From positions 762,860 to 826,859 of the forward strand of contig CM022675.1 of assembly GCA_012295275.1 (NCBI GenBank): a stretch of 64,000 nucleotides of DNA, in the 5' to 3' direction. A model generated the notes under the pieces. It saw only the letters and a program-made list of their open reading frames with translations, was not told the origin of the DNA and searched no databases. This DNA comes from Chrysomallon squamiferum. Lineage: Eukaryota; Mollusca; Gastropoda; Neomphalida; Peltospiridae. A program made the translations under genes and the position numbers. Positions 37,770 through 51,810 of the stretch are shown here, one piece after another; within the stretch, counting starts at the first letter, position 1; every line of letters starts with the position of its first letter.

Positions 37770-38815
37770 TATTTAATGAAATCACTAGAATGCACTGATT
37801 AATCTATGTAAAAAATAAATAAATTTAATAATTATTATTTACTGATCTTTAACTGGAGTGAGAAAAAATTTAATTGGCGTAAACAGATAAACAAAAAAAG
37901 GAAAAAAAACAAACAACAAAAACAACAAGAAACAAAAAAAGGTAAAGGAATAAACTAGAAGTAATTAATTAATTTTATAAAACAAGATGATTTATTTATT
38001 TCAGTTTAGAAACAGAAAAGAACAAAAAATTGTGTTTCTCTGTACTAAGAATAAAATTCTAAAGAAAAAAAAGAAGAAAATTAAATAATAAATCAAATGT
38101 AGATGTTTTTGCTGTGAAAAAGGAAACAGCCAGTACTAGTGCACTTATGTCAAGCATGAAAAAAAAAAAATGTTTACAAAGAAAACAAGAAATAAAGCTA
38201 TGAAACAGGAAGAAAAATATAATTAAAACATTTTCTTGCCTGAAAAATGAAAATAATAGTAGTAACTTCCTTATAGTACTATCTCAAATTACTAACTATC
38301 TGACAATTCAAAATATATTTATATTTTGTTTTTGTTTTTTAATGTTAGCTCCAGATCACATTAATTTTCTACCATCAGTTATTCAACTTATTTTGTGTAA
38401 AACATCTGTTTAATGACATCACTAGAACACATTGATTAATTATCTATCTTCAGTTATTTTACGTAAAACATTTGTTTAACATCACTAGAACATACTCAGT
38501 GATACTGATTAATTTTCTACCATCAGTTATTCAACTTATTTTATGTAAAACATCTGTTTAACATCACTCGAACATACTGATTAATTTTCTATCATTAGTT
38601 ATTTTATGTCAAACATAGGTTTAATGACATCACTAGAACAGATTGATTAATTATCTATCTTCAGTTATTTTATATAAAACATTTGTTTAATGACATCACT
38701 AGAACAGATTGATTAATTATCTATCTTCAGTTATTTTATGTAAAACATTTGTTTAATGACATCACTAGAATTGACTGATGAATGTTTTATCATCAGTTAT
38801 TGTCAGTTAAACATC
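37770..38815. repeat. Tandem array of a molluscan-type dispersed repeat motif
   Basis: From about 38390, six units of 65-80 bp with TTTAATGACATCACTAGAAC, ATTGATTAATTATCTATC and CAGTTATTTTATGTAAAACA. A single relative lies at 37770-37815. The motif matches, from memory, a TTTAACGACACCACTAGAGC element widespread in molluscs. The part between (37815-38390) is A-rich with no feature. Confidence 0.7.
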
Positions 38816-38934
38816 TGATATTTCCTACAATTAGTTTTGGGAGAAAACCTGCAGAATTTTGCTGTCATCAAAAAGGATCTTTTACAAGCACCCAGCACAA
38901 AGCACAGACACAAGGAATCATAGTGTGAACAAGG

Positions 38935-39920
38935 AATGAAGTACACAGATGAAGTACACAGGAGTATACAGATGAAGTACACAGGAGTATACAGATGAAG
39001 TACACAGGAGTATACAGATGAAGTACACAGAAGGAGTATACAGATGGAGTATACAGATGAAGTACACAGGAGTATACAGATGAAGTATACAGATGAAGTA
39101 CACAGATGGAGTACACAGATGAAGTACACAGGAGTATACAGATGTACACAGATGGAGTACACAGATGGAGTACACAGATGGAGTATACAGATGGAGTATA
39201 CAGATGGAGTACACAGATGAAGTACACAGATGAAGTACACAGATGGAGTATACAGATGAAGTATACTGATGAAGTATACTGATGGAGTACACAGATGGAG
39301 TACACAGATGGAGTACACAGATGAAGTACACAGATGAAGTATACTGATGGAGTACACAGATGGAGTACACAGATGGAGTATACAGATGGAGTATACAGAT
39401 GGAGTATACAGATGGAGTATACTGATGGAGTATACAGATGAAGTATACAGATGAAGTATACAGATGGAGTATACAGATGGAGTATACAGATGAAGTACAC
39501 AGATGGAGTACACAGATGGAGTACACAGATGAAGTATACAGATGAAGTATACAGATGGAGTATACAGATGAAGTACACAGATGGAGTATACAGATGAAGT
39601 ATACTGATGGAGTATACTGATGGAGTATACTGATGGAGTACACAGATGAAGTATACAGATGAAGTACACAGATGAAGTATACAGATGGAGTACACAGATG
39701 AAGTATACAGATGGAGTATACAGATGGAGTATACAGATGGAGTATACAGATGAAGTATACAGATGGAGTATACAGATGGAGTATACAGATGGAGTATACA
39801 GATGGAGTATACAGATGGAGTATACAGATGAAGTATACAGATGAAGTATACAGATGAAGTATACAGATGAAGTATACAGATGGAGTATACAGATGGAGTA
39901 TACAGATGGAGTATACAGAG
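38935..39920. repeat. 13-bp minisatellite, about 75 units
   Basis: Unit AGATGGAGTATAC with variants AGATGAAGTACAC and TGATGGAGTATAC; some units are replaced by CAGGAGTAT. Since 13 is not a multiple of 3 and the unit lacks stops on the minus strand, all three minus frames read the same 13-residue repeat (LYTPSVYSICILH). The 393-, 355- and 241-codon frames here are therefore an artefact of the period, not genes. Confidence 0.97.
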
Positions 39921-40640
39921 ACATGTGTTGTACACTTGTCAGAAAAGAAAGACTAAAAGAACAGTTTATTTTGTGTTTTAGCACAGTTTATATACACAGC
40001 TGTGTTCTTTAAACAACACTCATCATGTATAAAAACATCAAGTTGAAGTTAAAGTGGCTCTTATGTAGCTGTTTGCTGGCCACCATGCATGAAACATTTC
40101 TTATTTATAATAGAACAAACCTGCGCCATTACTATTTTACATACTCTTTTAATTTTTAATTTTAATTTTAATTTTTTTTTTTATCTATATTCTCCCTCTC
40201 GTTGATATACAACTGTATGTCATTTAACTCTCAGGTCTTTTTAATTCTCAAAGACATATATACAGGTTTAGATAAACAGACAAAGTCATAAATATACATA
40301 CATATACATAAAACACACAGACAAACACATATTCTGATATACACACAAAGACAGAGACAAACACACACACACAGAGATATATATACAGACATAGTGAAGA
40401 GAAAACTGCACTTGATTCAAAACCCTATTAAAAAGATGAAAAAGGATGAACAAATTGTTATCTGTATCATATTAAAACATCAATTACGTTTTTAATTATG
40501 TATATATTTTAATTTTACACACACATACACATGTACAGATATAGAAAAATACATATAAAGAAATATACTGATGTACTCTGGATATATAAAATTAGGTGCA
40601 ATGTTCCATTAGTTTTATTTCCTAACACAGGTAACTAGAG
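39920..40640. other. AT- and ACAT-rich sequence
   Basis: ACATATACATACATA words 40290-40390 and 40500-40560. No gene. Confidence 0.6.
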
Positions 40641-40642
40641 AC

Positions 40643-42310
<1,668 letters not shown>

Positions 42311-42313
42311 CTC

Positions 42314-42550
42314 ATATGATAAAAGATCACAATAACTGACACAAAAATGTTTGGAATGGGAAACACTGCTGTGAAAAGTCACAAGAAATATTTTATGTTT
42401 ACCATATGCAGCAACAGACAGCATTTAATCTGAATGACATATGGAGAACACACTGACACAGACACAGACACACAGACACACAAACATAGGGATTAAATAA
42501 ATATTCTGCCATTTCCACATACAGACATTCAGACACACAAACACACATGC
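42314..42550. mobile_element. Interspersed repeat, copy B
   Basis: Second copy of the element at 30523-30785 (shared ATGTTTGGAATGGGAAA and TGTGAAAAGTCACAAGAAAT), in the same orientation. Like copy A it is followed by CA-rich sequence, here with (ACAT)n to about 42700. Confidence 0.75.
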
Positions 42551-42776
42551 ATAGAAACACATACACAAAACTGATAAATACACATACACAAACACATACA
42601 CACACACAGACATACTTACATGCACATGTCTACACATTTATACAAATACATACATACATACATACATACATACATACATACATACACATAAATACATATA
42701 CAAGCACACAGAGTATGATAAAAAGACCAGCTGTTCAAATTTCACTAAACATCATTTCCGCACTGCAAAATCATAA

Positions 42777-43120
42777 ATTAACTCTTTTACTGTCAATATT
42801 GCTTGACAAAGCCACAGCAAAGACATAAATTAACCCTTTTACTGCCAGCATCTCCCAGTTCATGTGGCATCCAAGACATATTGCAGAAATAAAAACACAG
42901 AGAGCCTGTGTTATGACGCAGAGTAAAAACTCTTCAAACACAGAACCCAATAGGAAGACATCTCTTGTGTTTCTAATGGGTCTCTTTGTAAAAGAAAAAT
43001 GTGACTTTATTTTATTTTATTTAGTGCTGGTTATAACGTTCTTATTTAATTAATGCCATAAAAACCAGCAGTTTTATATGCACGGCAATGTGTGCTTGAT
43101 GTATTAGTTGTAAAAGGGTA
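42777..43120. mobile_element. Candidate piggyBac-type MITE
   Basis: Left end TTAACCCTTTTACTGCCAGC at 42832. The right end, read in reverse complement, is ATTACCCTTTTAC at 43108-43120. TTAA followed by CCCTTT is typical of piggyBac-like terminal repeats with a TTAA target site; the right TTAA is degraded to TAAT. A second left-end copy (TTAACTCTTTTACTGTCA) at 42779 suggests a duplicated or nested end. The interior has no transposase. Confidence 0.45.
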
Positions 43121-44290
43121 ATGTATTGTTTTTGTTGTATTGTTGTTTATTGTTATCATTTTTATTTATTGTTATTGTTATTGTTATTTATTTGACTATT
43201 TTTGTTTATTATTATTGTTATCAATATTATTATTATTATTACATTTAACAAAAGACCATGTTATATTGTTACTGTCAAGAAAAAAGAGAGGGGAGAGGAT
43301 TAAGAGTGAGAGAAAGAAGAAGAGAGAAAGATGGAGAAAAAAAGAAATGGAAGTCAGAAGATGAGATTAAAAATGTAAAAAGAAAACAGAGAGAGAAAAA
43401 AAGAAGAAAGAATGTAAATATGACAGAAAAAATTAACAAAAATTACAAAATAAGTATTTTGTAAATATTTCCAACAACAACAAACACAAGTTTAAAATTA
43501 CAAACATAACACAAATAACTGAAAAAAAAACCAACAAATAAATGTTAGTTTTTCTTTTTTTTCTCATCTTTTTTTTTTTTTTTTTTAAATGAAAAATTAC
43601 ATGTACGAACTTGAACTATGATAAATGAAAACAACTTGCACAATTTATCTTTCTGACCCACTACGAGGAAACAATAATTACTGAATTCACACATTATCAC
43701 ACGTTCCTGTGCAGTCTGAGAAATAGTCAAAATTCCTCAACTTTCCAACCAAAGCACAAAACAACTGTTTTGAAAGACAAACATTTCTGTCTGTCAGAAT
43801 ATAATTAGTATGTAACCTTCAATGAGTTGTTGAGGTTTGGAGTAATTCTGTGAACCCAGTGTGAAGTAGTTTATCAAGATAATTCTGAAACTTGTACATA
43901 AACCAAGAGAGGAGAAAACAGAGGTTAAACAGATGTCAGTGGTTTCAGTGAGAAAGAGCTAATTTTTGTTTTTAGTTCATTGTGCAAATAAATAAATAAA
44001 TAAACAAATAAACAATGAAACAAGTAAACAAACAAATAAATAAGAAAGTAATAAATAAACAAGTGAATAAAAACAAATAAATATATAAAAAAAAATAAAA
44101 AATAAACTAAAATAAATGAATACAAAAATAATTATATTTTAAATTAAAAAATCAAAAAAATATTTAAGCATTTTGAAATGCATCTAAAAAAAATCGCGGT
44201 CTTTCAGCTTTTCAAAAAAATAATAAGTATAAAAAATTTGAAAAATTAAAAACAAAACCAAATAAATAAAAAATATTCTTCCATTTAAAA
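43120..44290. repeat. ATT, purine-rich and (AATA)n low-complexity sequence
   Basis: TTATTGTTATTG words 43140-43245; GAGAGAAAGAAGAAG 43275-43410; T-run 43567-43586; AATAAATAAACAAATAAA 43985-44110. The frames here are artefacts. Confidence 0.75.
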
Positions 44291-44299
44291 ATAAAAATA

Positions 44300-44405
44300 C
44301 ATTTTAAACTATGCGTTATGCCTTACGGCGTCTTGTAATGATTTAGGCTATAGCTTGTGTAATACATGCATTTACGTTATTATGGTACACAGTTCAATCG
44401 ACTTT
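44300..44405. promoter_or_regulatory. Short CpG-retaining unique island
   Basis: About 105 bp with ATGCGTTATGCCTTACGGCG, TTTACGTTATT and TCAATCGAC between A-rich flanks. No open frame. Candidate conserved non-coding element by composition only. Confidence 0.3.
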
Positions 44406-44846
44406 ACATAAAAAAGACAAGACTTGAGTATATCGGTAATAAATAAAATAAAATAAAAAATAAATAAAACAAATAAATTTTAAAAGACAAGACTTAAAAG
44501 ATAAAAACATAAAAAAATAAATAATAAATGTTTTAGTTCTTAAGGCTGAATTTAATGAATGAATGAGCAGAAAAATGAACACAGATGAATTAAAATTTAA
44601 AAAAAGACTGATTAATCAGACAAATTTACTTTTGTCAAAGGACTGATAGATGAACAAATGAAGACTAATTAATTAGAAATAACTAAGGACAGACAGATGA
44701 AAGAATGAAGGTTGATTAATTGGTATTTTCAGCTACATGTGCTGATTTAAATCTGTATGAATGGTTTGATGGGCTGTCAAATATTAAAAGTGAATTATTT
44801 TTCAGTCAGAATACCAACTAATTCCATTAGCTTGCTCGCTCACTCT

Positions 44847-44847
<1 letters not shown>

Positions 44848-44912
<65 letters not shown>
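44848..44912. repeat. (CT)n microsatellite
   Basis: About 60 bp of CT on the plus strand, (GA)n in the ADAR2 transcript; leads directly into the next array. Confidence 0.97.
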
Positions 44913-44914
<2 letters not shown>

Positions 44915-46640
44915 TCTCTTTCTCTGTCTTCTCTCTCAGTCTAACTCTCTGTCCGCTTTCTCAGTCTAACTCTCTGTCCTTTCTCAGTCTAACTCTCTGT
45001 CCGCTTTCTCAGTCTAACTCTCTGTCCTTTCTCAGTCTAACTCTCTGTCTGCTTTCTCAGTCTAACTCTCTGTCCTTTCTCAGTCTAACTCTCTGTCCGC
45101 TTTCTCAGTCTAACTCTCTGTCCTTTCTCAGACTAACTCTCTGTCCGCTTTCTCAGTCTAACTCTCTGTCCGCTTTCTCAGTCTAACTCTCTGTCCTTTC
45201 TCAGTCTAACTCTCTGTCCGCTTTCTCAGTCTAACTCTCTGTCCTTTCTCAGTCTAACTCTCTGTCCACTTTCTCAGTCTAACTCTCTGTCCTTTCTCAG
45301 ACTAACTCTCTTTCTCTGTCTTCTCTCTCAGTCTAACTCTCTGTCCTTTCTCAGACTAACTCTCTTTCTCTGTCTTCTCTCTCAGACTAACTCTCTCTGT
45401 CCTTTCTCAGACTAACTCTCTTTCTCTGTCTTCTCTCTCAGACTACTCTTTCTCTCTGTCCTATTTCTCAGACTAACTCTTTCTGTCATCTTTCTCAGTC
45501 TAACTCTCTCTGTCCTATTTCTCAGACTAACTCTCTCTGTCCTCTTTCTCAGACTAACTCTCTCTGTCCTTTCTCAGACTCTCTCTCTCTGTCCTTTCTC
45601 AGACTAACTCTCTCTGTCCTATTTCTCAGTCTAACTCTCTCTGTCCTATTTCTCAGACTAACTCTCTCTGTCCTCTTTCTCAGTCTAACTCTCTCTGTCC
45701 TCTTTCTCAGTCTAACTCTCTCTGTCCTTTCTCAGACTAACTCTCTCTGTCCTTTCTCAGTCTAACTCTCTCTGTCCTTTCTCAGACTAACTCTCTCTGT
45801 CCTCTTTCTCAGTCTAACTCTCTCTGTCCTTTTTCTCAGACTAACTCTCTCTGTCCTCTTTCTCAGACTAACTCTCTCTGTCCTCTTTCTTAGACTAACT
45901 CTCTCTGTCCTCTTTCTCAGTCAAACTCTCTCTGTCCTTTCTCAGACTAACTCTCTCTGTCCTCTTTCTCAGACTAACTCTCTCTGTCCTCTTTCTCAGT
46001 CTAACTCTCTCTGTCCTTTCTCAGACTAACTCTCTCTGTCCTCTTTCTTAGACTAACTCTCTCTGTCCTCTTTCTCAGACTAACTCTCTCTGTCCTCTTT
46101 CTCAGACTAACTCTCTCTGTCCTCTTTCTTAGACTAACTCTCTCTGTCCTCTTTCTCAGTCTAACTCTCTCTGTCCTTTCTCAGACTCTCTCTGTCCTTT
46201 CTCAGACTCTCTCTGTCCTCTTTCTCAGACTAACTCTCTCTGTCCTCTTTCTTAGACTAACTCTCTCTGTCCTTTCTCAGACTCTCTCTCTCTCTGTCCT
46301 CTTTCTCAGACTAACTCTCTCTGTCCTCTTTCTCAGACTAACTCTCTCTGTCCTCTTTCTTAGACTAACTCTCTCTGTCCTCTTTCTCAGTCTAACTCTC
46401 TCTGTCCTTTCTCAGACTAACTCTCTCTGTCCTCTTTCTCAGACTAACTCTCTCTGTCCTTTCTCAGTCTAACTCTCTCTGTCCTTTCTCAGACTAACTC
46501 TCTCTGTCCTCTTTCTCAGACTAACTCTCTCTGTCCTCTTTCTCAGACTAACTCTCTCTGTCCTCTTTCTCACTCTCTCTCTCTGTCCTTTCTCAGACTC
46601 TCTCTCTCTCTCTCTCTCAGTCTCTCTGTCTCTGAGTAAA
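44915..46640. repeat. 25-27-bp pyrimidine minisatellite, about 65 units
   Basis: Unit TCTAACTCTCTGTCCGCTTT plus CTCAG in the left part, changing to ACTAACTCTCTCTGTCCTCT plus TTCTCAG in the right part. Plus-strand units look like branch point, polypyrimidine tract and CAG of a 3' splice site. In the ADAR2 transcript (minus) the array is purine-rich GAGAAAGAGGACAGAGAGAG. Confidence 0.97.
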
Positions 46641-46870
46641 TATCTTTGACTTTCTCTCTAGTAAATTTTTCTCTTTCCACTCAGTCAGTCTCATTTTCTG
46701 TGTCTCTCTCTCATACACTCTCTCTGTCTCTCTGATATACAAATGAGTTAATTTTTCCAATACAAATCTAAACCGTTCTTCTTTTTCTCTTTTTTACTCA
46801 CTCAATCCCACACACACATCACACTACATACATATAAAAAACACCATTCACACATACCCCCATACACACA

Positions 46871-46907
<37 letters not shown>

Positions 46908-47370
46908 AAAAAAAGGCAAATTATTATTTCCAGTGGAATGCTAAGTGATCCTTCACCTCTGACATAAAATGAGAGAGAAAGCAAATAAAGGGGCAACAGA
47001 AGTAATTTGTGGCAAATGAAATGAAGATGGATGTAACGAGAGAGAACACAAATGTTGTGACTTGTTTGCGAGAGGTTCTGTTACCATGTGCAAAACACAT
47101 CTTGTTCAAAATGTCAGAAATCAATATGGATAACACATGAAAGAATAAAAATCACTGTAGAGAAGATATTTCTGAGAAATGAATATAAAACATAACTTAA
47201 AAAATTGTTTTTTCAATAACCCCACCCTGGATAGATTTCACTCACTGTCCTATACAGATATGTTTTTATATGGTGATTGAAGAAAGAGAATGAATGTGGG
47301 GGTGTTGTCTGTAATTTTAAAATCTCATAGCACAAGTATTTATAAACTTAATGTTTATTTTGTGTGATTG

Positions 47371-47407
<37 letters not shown>

Positions 47408-47740
47408 TGCATCTGCATTTGTTTTTTGTATATATTTGTCTTGTGTGAGTGTCTGTACGTGCAAGTGTTTGTATGTGTGTATGTGTGTGTGCATGTGTGT
47501 CTATGAATTAATACTATCAACACCACAGAAAATAAAAATATAATTTTATTTAAATATCAGCTGACTGATAAATGATGAATGGCAATGAGGGATCAATAAT
47601 GTAAAAAAATAAAATAATAAATAAATAAATAAATAAATAACAACAAATAACATAACAATCATCATAATAACAATAAACAACAAAAAAACAAGAAAGAAAG
47701 AAATGATCTCCAAATCTGAAACAGGAGATACATGCACACA
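46640..47740. repeat. Mixed simple repeats
   Basis: CT-rich tail to 46735; CA run 46864-46905; GT run 47371-47408; AATAAATAAATA 47610-47645. The remainder is AT-rich with no gene. Confidence 0.75.
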
Positions 47741-47744
47741 CTAC

Positions 47745-48130
47745 AACAGTGACAACGTTGCTTGTATTTAACATCGTCTAACAAGTCACGCATGAACAGT
47801 TTAATAAAACACTGAACCCCGGTTCTTTTCACTGCGTTCTCGTCTTATTTAATAACAATAGATTTTCTCCAGCAAATTGATTTTTATCCTTTCACGAGCC
47901 AACCCTGCGAAATTAGTTTTGTTATCTTCTAATTAACCTTCGGCACATCCCCATCGTCCTTAGTTTTCTTACTTGTTAAATAACACGATATCGCATTCTG
48001 TTGTTAATATGTAATAAGTCTTTGCTCGTTACTGTTCACTGTAATGCGATACGTCCCCGGTAGATATTGAATTTATTGTACGGGCATTTGTCTCCGACTA
48101 ATTAAATTGGCATAATACACGGAACAAAAA
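47745..48130. promoter_or_regulatory. CpG-retaining, repeat-free island in intron 3
   Basis: About 380 bp with roughly 18 CpGs (AACGTTG, CCCCGGTT, TGCGTTCTCGTC, CACGAG, TTCGGC, ACGTCCCCGG, TACGGGC) and several TAATTA-type homeodomain cores (CTAATTAACC, CTAATTAAATTGG). CpG is rare elsewhere in the introns. No long open frame. Composition and lack of repeats suggest a constrained, probably unmethylated cis-regulatory element; the function is inferred only. Confidence 0.45.
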
Positions 48131-49395
48131 CAGAAATAATATTTGTATTACTTATTAATAATACTACTACTCAGGGATGCTAGTTTTTCTGATCGGGGTG
48201 GGGGTAAAAAATGTTTAAGAGAGTAAGGAAATGGTTTATGGAATGAAGATAAATCAAAAAATTTAAAGATAGTATGTCTGAAAAATGATGAGAGATTGAT
48301 TGATGGGTGGATATGGGTGGGTAATGGCATGAGAGGGGATAAGGTGGGAGGGATGTTAAAAAGGTGGGGGATGTTGCTGTGAAGATTGAGACTGCTGGTG
48401 TCAAAGAGCATTTATAGTAATATAAGTTGAAGTTAGAATGGGAAAATGTTTTAGTAATCAGATTATATAAGGGAGAAATACGTTTATTAAGATACAGAAG
48501 ATATATATTAACATACATGTTGTTGTCATTCTTGGTGGTGGAGATGTTAATGTTAATTATTAATATTATTATTAGAATATTACAGATTTATTATTATTTT
48601 TATTATATTATTTATCTTTTGAATGCAAAGAATCTCACATTAACACTTTGAAATTATGTTCTGTTACAGATATGTGGAAGTTTAAATTCCAGGCACCATT
48701 TTGTATACTACATAATTTATTTCTAAATCTAAATGAATCGACAAATATGTCAATTATAAAAACTATTTTATTTTAATTTCTTCTCCTTTTTGTTCCTGGA
48801 TGCTTTTCAAACTCATGAAGATCTTTATTCAGTATCATGAAACCTGAGTAGTTTTCATTAAAAGAAGAAAAGTAATTAGTGATAAAGAAAGAGAGAGAGG
48901 AAATAAAAGAAGGGCAGAGAAAAAGAAAAAGGAATGGAAGAAAGAAAGGAAGACAGAAAAGAAATGGTACAGAATACCACAAGATAGAATATATATTAGG
49001 CCTTGGATCAGTGAGAAAGCATTGTATCCTTTATAAACATTCAAAACCATCCAGAACAAACATCTGGAACCACCCTGGTTAAAGATCTGGAACTGCCCTA
49101 CAACTCCACCATTCTGTCCAACATTAAACAAGGACTAAACACACGTGGAGCAGTGAACTTTCTTCTGTGTTACTTCCTATCTACAATCTACAACTTTCAA
49201 TCAAATTTATTCCTCCCTCGAGTCTTGATAATTATGAATCATATTCTCTGCTGGCCTAGATAATTCAGAGTTATGTTCCCCTGGGTGGCTCTTTGATGTG
49301 AGTTCGTCTCGTAGAGGAATAATTAAGATTATTCGACACAGAAGCAGATCTGCATTAGTTTTAACAGTCACAGTGTATGAAATAATGTGTCCAGA
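48130..49395. other. Mixed sequence, no gene recognised
   Basis: Purine-rich GGTGGGGG/GGATGG segment 48195-48375, AT-rich middle, purine-rich 48880-48965. Sequence 49000-49395 is moderately complex with no recognised product. Confidence 0.5.
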
Positions 49396-49450
49396 TTGCC
49401 ACACTGACACCAGGGGTTCAAATCCTGTTACAGGTATTAGCTGTATGAAA
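49395..49450 (+). mobile_element. Possible tRNA-derived SINE fragment
   Basis: A perfect B-box form GTTCAAATC lies at 49417-49425 within GGGGTTCAAATCCTG, like the other tRNA-type heads. No convincing A box upstream, so this is weak. Confidence 0.35.
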
Positions 49451-50017
49451 TAATTGAATACATTCAACACATTTTTCTTTTTCCATTTGCCACTTTTAAA
49501 ATAAAATAATGCATAATATTACAATAAATATACACATATATATATGGCTATTAAGATTATTTTTTTCAACATCAGTGACTCAACAGAAATCAATAATTAA
49601 TGCTCTAAATTTTTTAATTTTCTGAATAGTTTTCAGTCCTCTGTCAAAGATGATATATTAGTACAGTTCAAACACAAAGCTTGGAAATAGAAAAACACTT
49701 CTATCTTCAATAGTTGGACCATCTATAATAAACTTCTCTCTTTTTTTCTTTTTCTTTCTCTCCTTTTCTCTTTTCCTTTATCTCCATTCCTACATGTCTC
49801 CCTTTTTCACTCTTTTACACACACACCCAGACTAAACTCTATTTAAGTAAAACCTGCAATTACTTTAAACATTTTTCCCTGCACCTGCTCACAACAATTA
49901 CAGAAATTTCGTAGATGCTGCGTGTAATTTGATTTTATTACCTGACTTTAACAACTCAGGGAAACGATGTAGATGTCAGACTTCAATACATTTTACACAC
50001 ACACCCACGCATGCACT

Positions 50018-50051
<34 letters not shown>

Positions 50052-51555
50052 TACTCACATACATAATTCATGAGTAATTACCCACTGTACTGCCTCTGTA
50101 GTTTCACCTCACCTATCTGAAGCGTTGTTATTCATGTAAATACAAATTAGAAATATGCTGAGTCAAAAGGAAAAGTTTTTAATTCTTTTGCCATTAGTTC
50201 TACCTGATCCTGCAGCAACATCCATTAACAAAATCACATACTTAGCTACATATCAACGTATCTGTATATCAACGTATCTGTACTACTGATATACATTTAC
50301 ACAGATTAACAATGAAATCAGTGAAAGTGTTTTCCTCTTTATGTAGCTCATTTGCTATTACAGACTTACTGACAGATGACATATACAAATATACAAACTC
50401 ATGCATACAGATATACACACACTCACATACAAACAGATATCACAAATACCCACAAACACACACCATACAAATATATAAAAAATATATACACAGAAAAGTA
50501 AAAACCAGAAAGTTTTTTCCCTTTCATTTTGTCTATTTGCAAACTGCAAAAAACAATACACCAAAACACATATTAAGAAAAAAACAAAGAAGAAAAAAGA
50601 AAGACAAAAACATTTTCCATTTGCTAGTTCATTTGCTAATTGCAGAATAAATCCAGTTGAAGATTAGATGGTTACTAAAAACAGCATCATGTTGCTGTTT
50701 CAGTGAACATAAAATCAAAAACACATTTGAAACAGGTAATATACAAAGCAAAACAAGAAAAATAAAAATATCCTGGTGTAGGTTTATTTCTCCTATTTTT
50801 TTTTATATTTATGTACAGATGTTGGTAATATGATTAAATAATGATGATGATGATGATGATGATAAAAATAATAATAATGATAACAAAAATAAAAATGGTG
50901 CTCATGATGATGATGATGATGATAAGAAGAAATCTGCAAACAGAAGAGTAATTCTGCAAAACACTTGGAAAATAAATGGAACAATTTTCCTGGAATAATA
51001 TTTTCATAAAGAGAAATTTCTATCTCAAAGTTGAGTTCAACAATTTTATCTAAGAAATCTTTTCATATGGTCTTATCAAGTTTCTTCTTCTGCATCATCA
51101 TTATATAGAAACAAAAATAAAAAATAAAAAAAAAAAACACTCAACTTGTTAATAACCAAATATACTTGGATATTCATTCATTTACATGTATCATGAAAAG
51201 ATGAAACTTCCTGAAGATGTCAGGCAAACTACCTTCCATTCTCATTCAAATTGTCTTAACTCTTTTGTTGCCATGACAACCAAAAATCTCCATAACAGGA
51301 ACAAAGAAACCCAGTCCATTTGGACTTGAGTATGGTATGATTGTGATGTAACATTTTTTTTTTTTTTTTTTTCTTTCTCTGTAATCTTAAATTGATATTT
51401 AAAATTTATGGAAATGATATTAGAAACTTGGGAAAACAATTCAGCTGAGGAGAATGATGCATGAAACAAGATGATTACAGTGAAAGTGAAAGGAATGACT
51501 GACAGCACTAATAATCTTACTTCAGTATTAATGAGAAAGTAATATTGTACATTCC
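49450..51555. other. AT-rich with CA and GAT tracts
   Basis: CA run 50018-50047; ACATACAAATA words 50370-50490; (GAT)n 50842-50865 and 50904-50922; T-run 51355-51371. No gene recognised. Confidence 0.65.
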
Positions 51556-51559
51556 CAGT

Positions 51560-51810
51560 GACTATGAAGTAATAAATGTACATTTAACATGATTATAGAA
51601 TATTTTACATTTAAAATGACTATGAAAACAATATTTTACATTTAAACGTGACTATGAAAATAACACTTTTACATTCAACAAGACTATGAAAACAATATTT
51701 TACATTTAAAATGACCATGAAAATAACATTCAACATGATTATAAAAACAATTTTACATTTTAAATGACTATGAAGATTTTAATTTTACATTCACCATGAC
51801 TATGATAATA
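51560..51810. repeat. Degenerate ~36-45-bp tandem repeat
   Basis: TTTTACATTTAAAATGACTA and ATGAAAACAATA recur about seven times. Confidence 0.8.

Noticed and set aside
38803-39984. 393-, 355- and 241-codon minus-strand frames
   Set aside because: Explained by a 13-bp repeat unit without stops, which reads identically in three frames.
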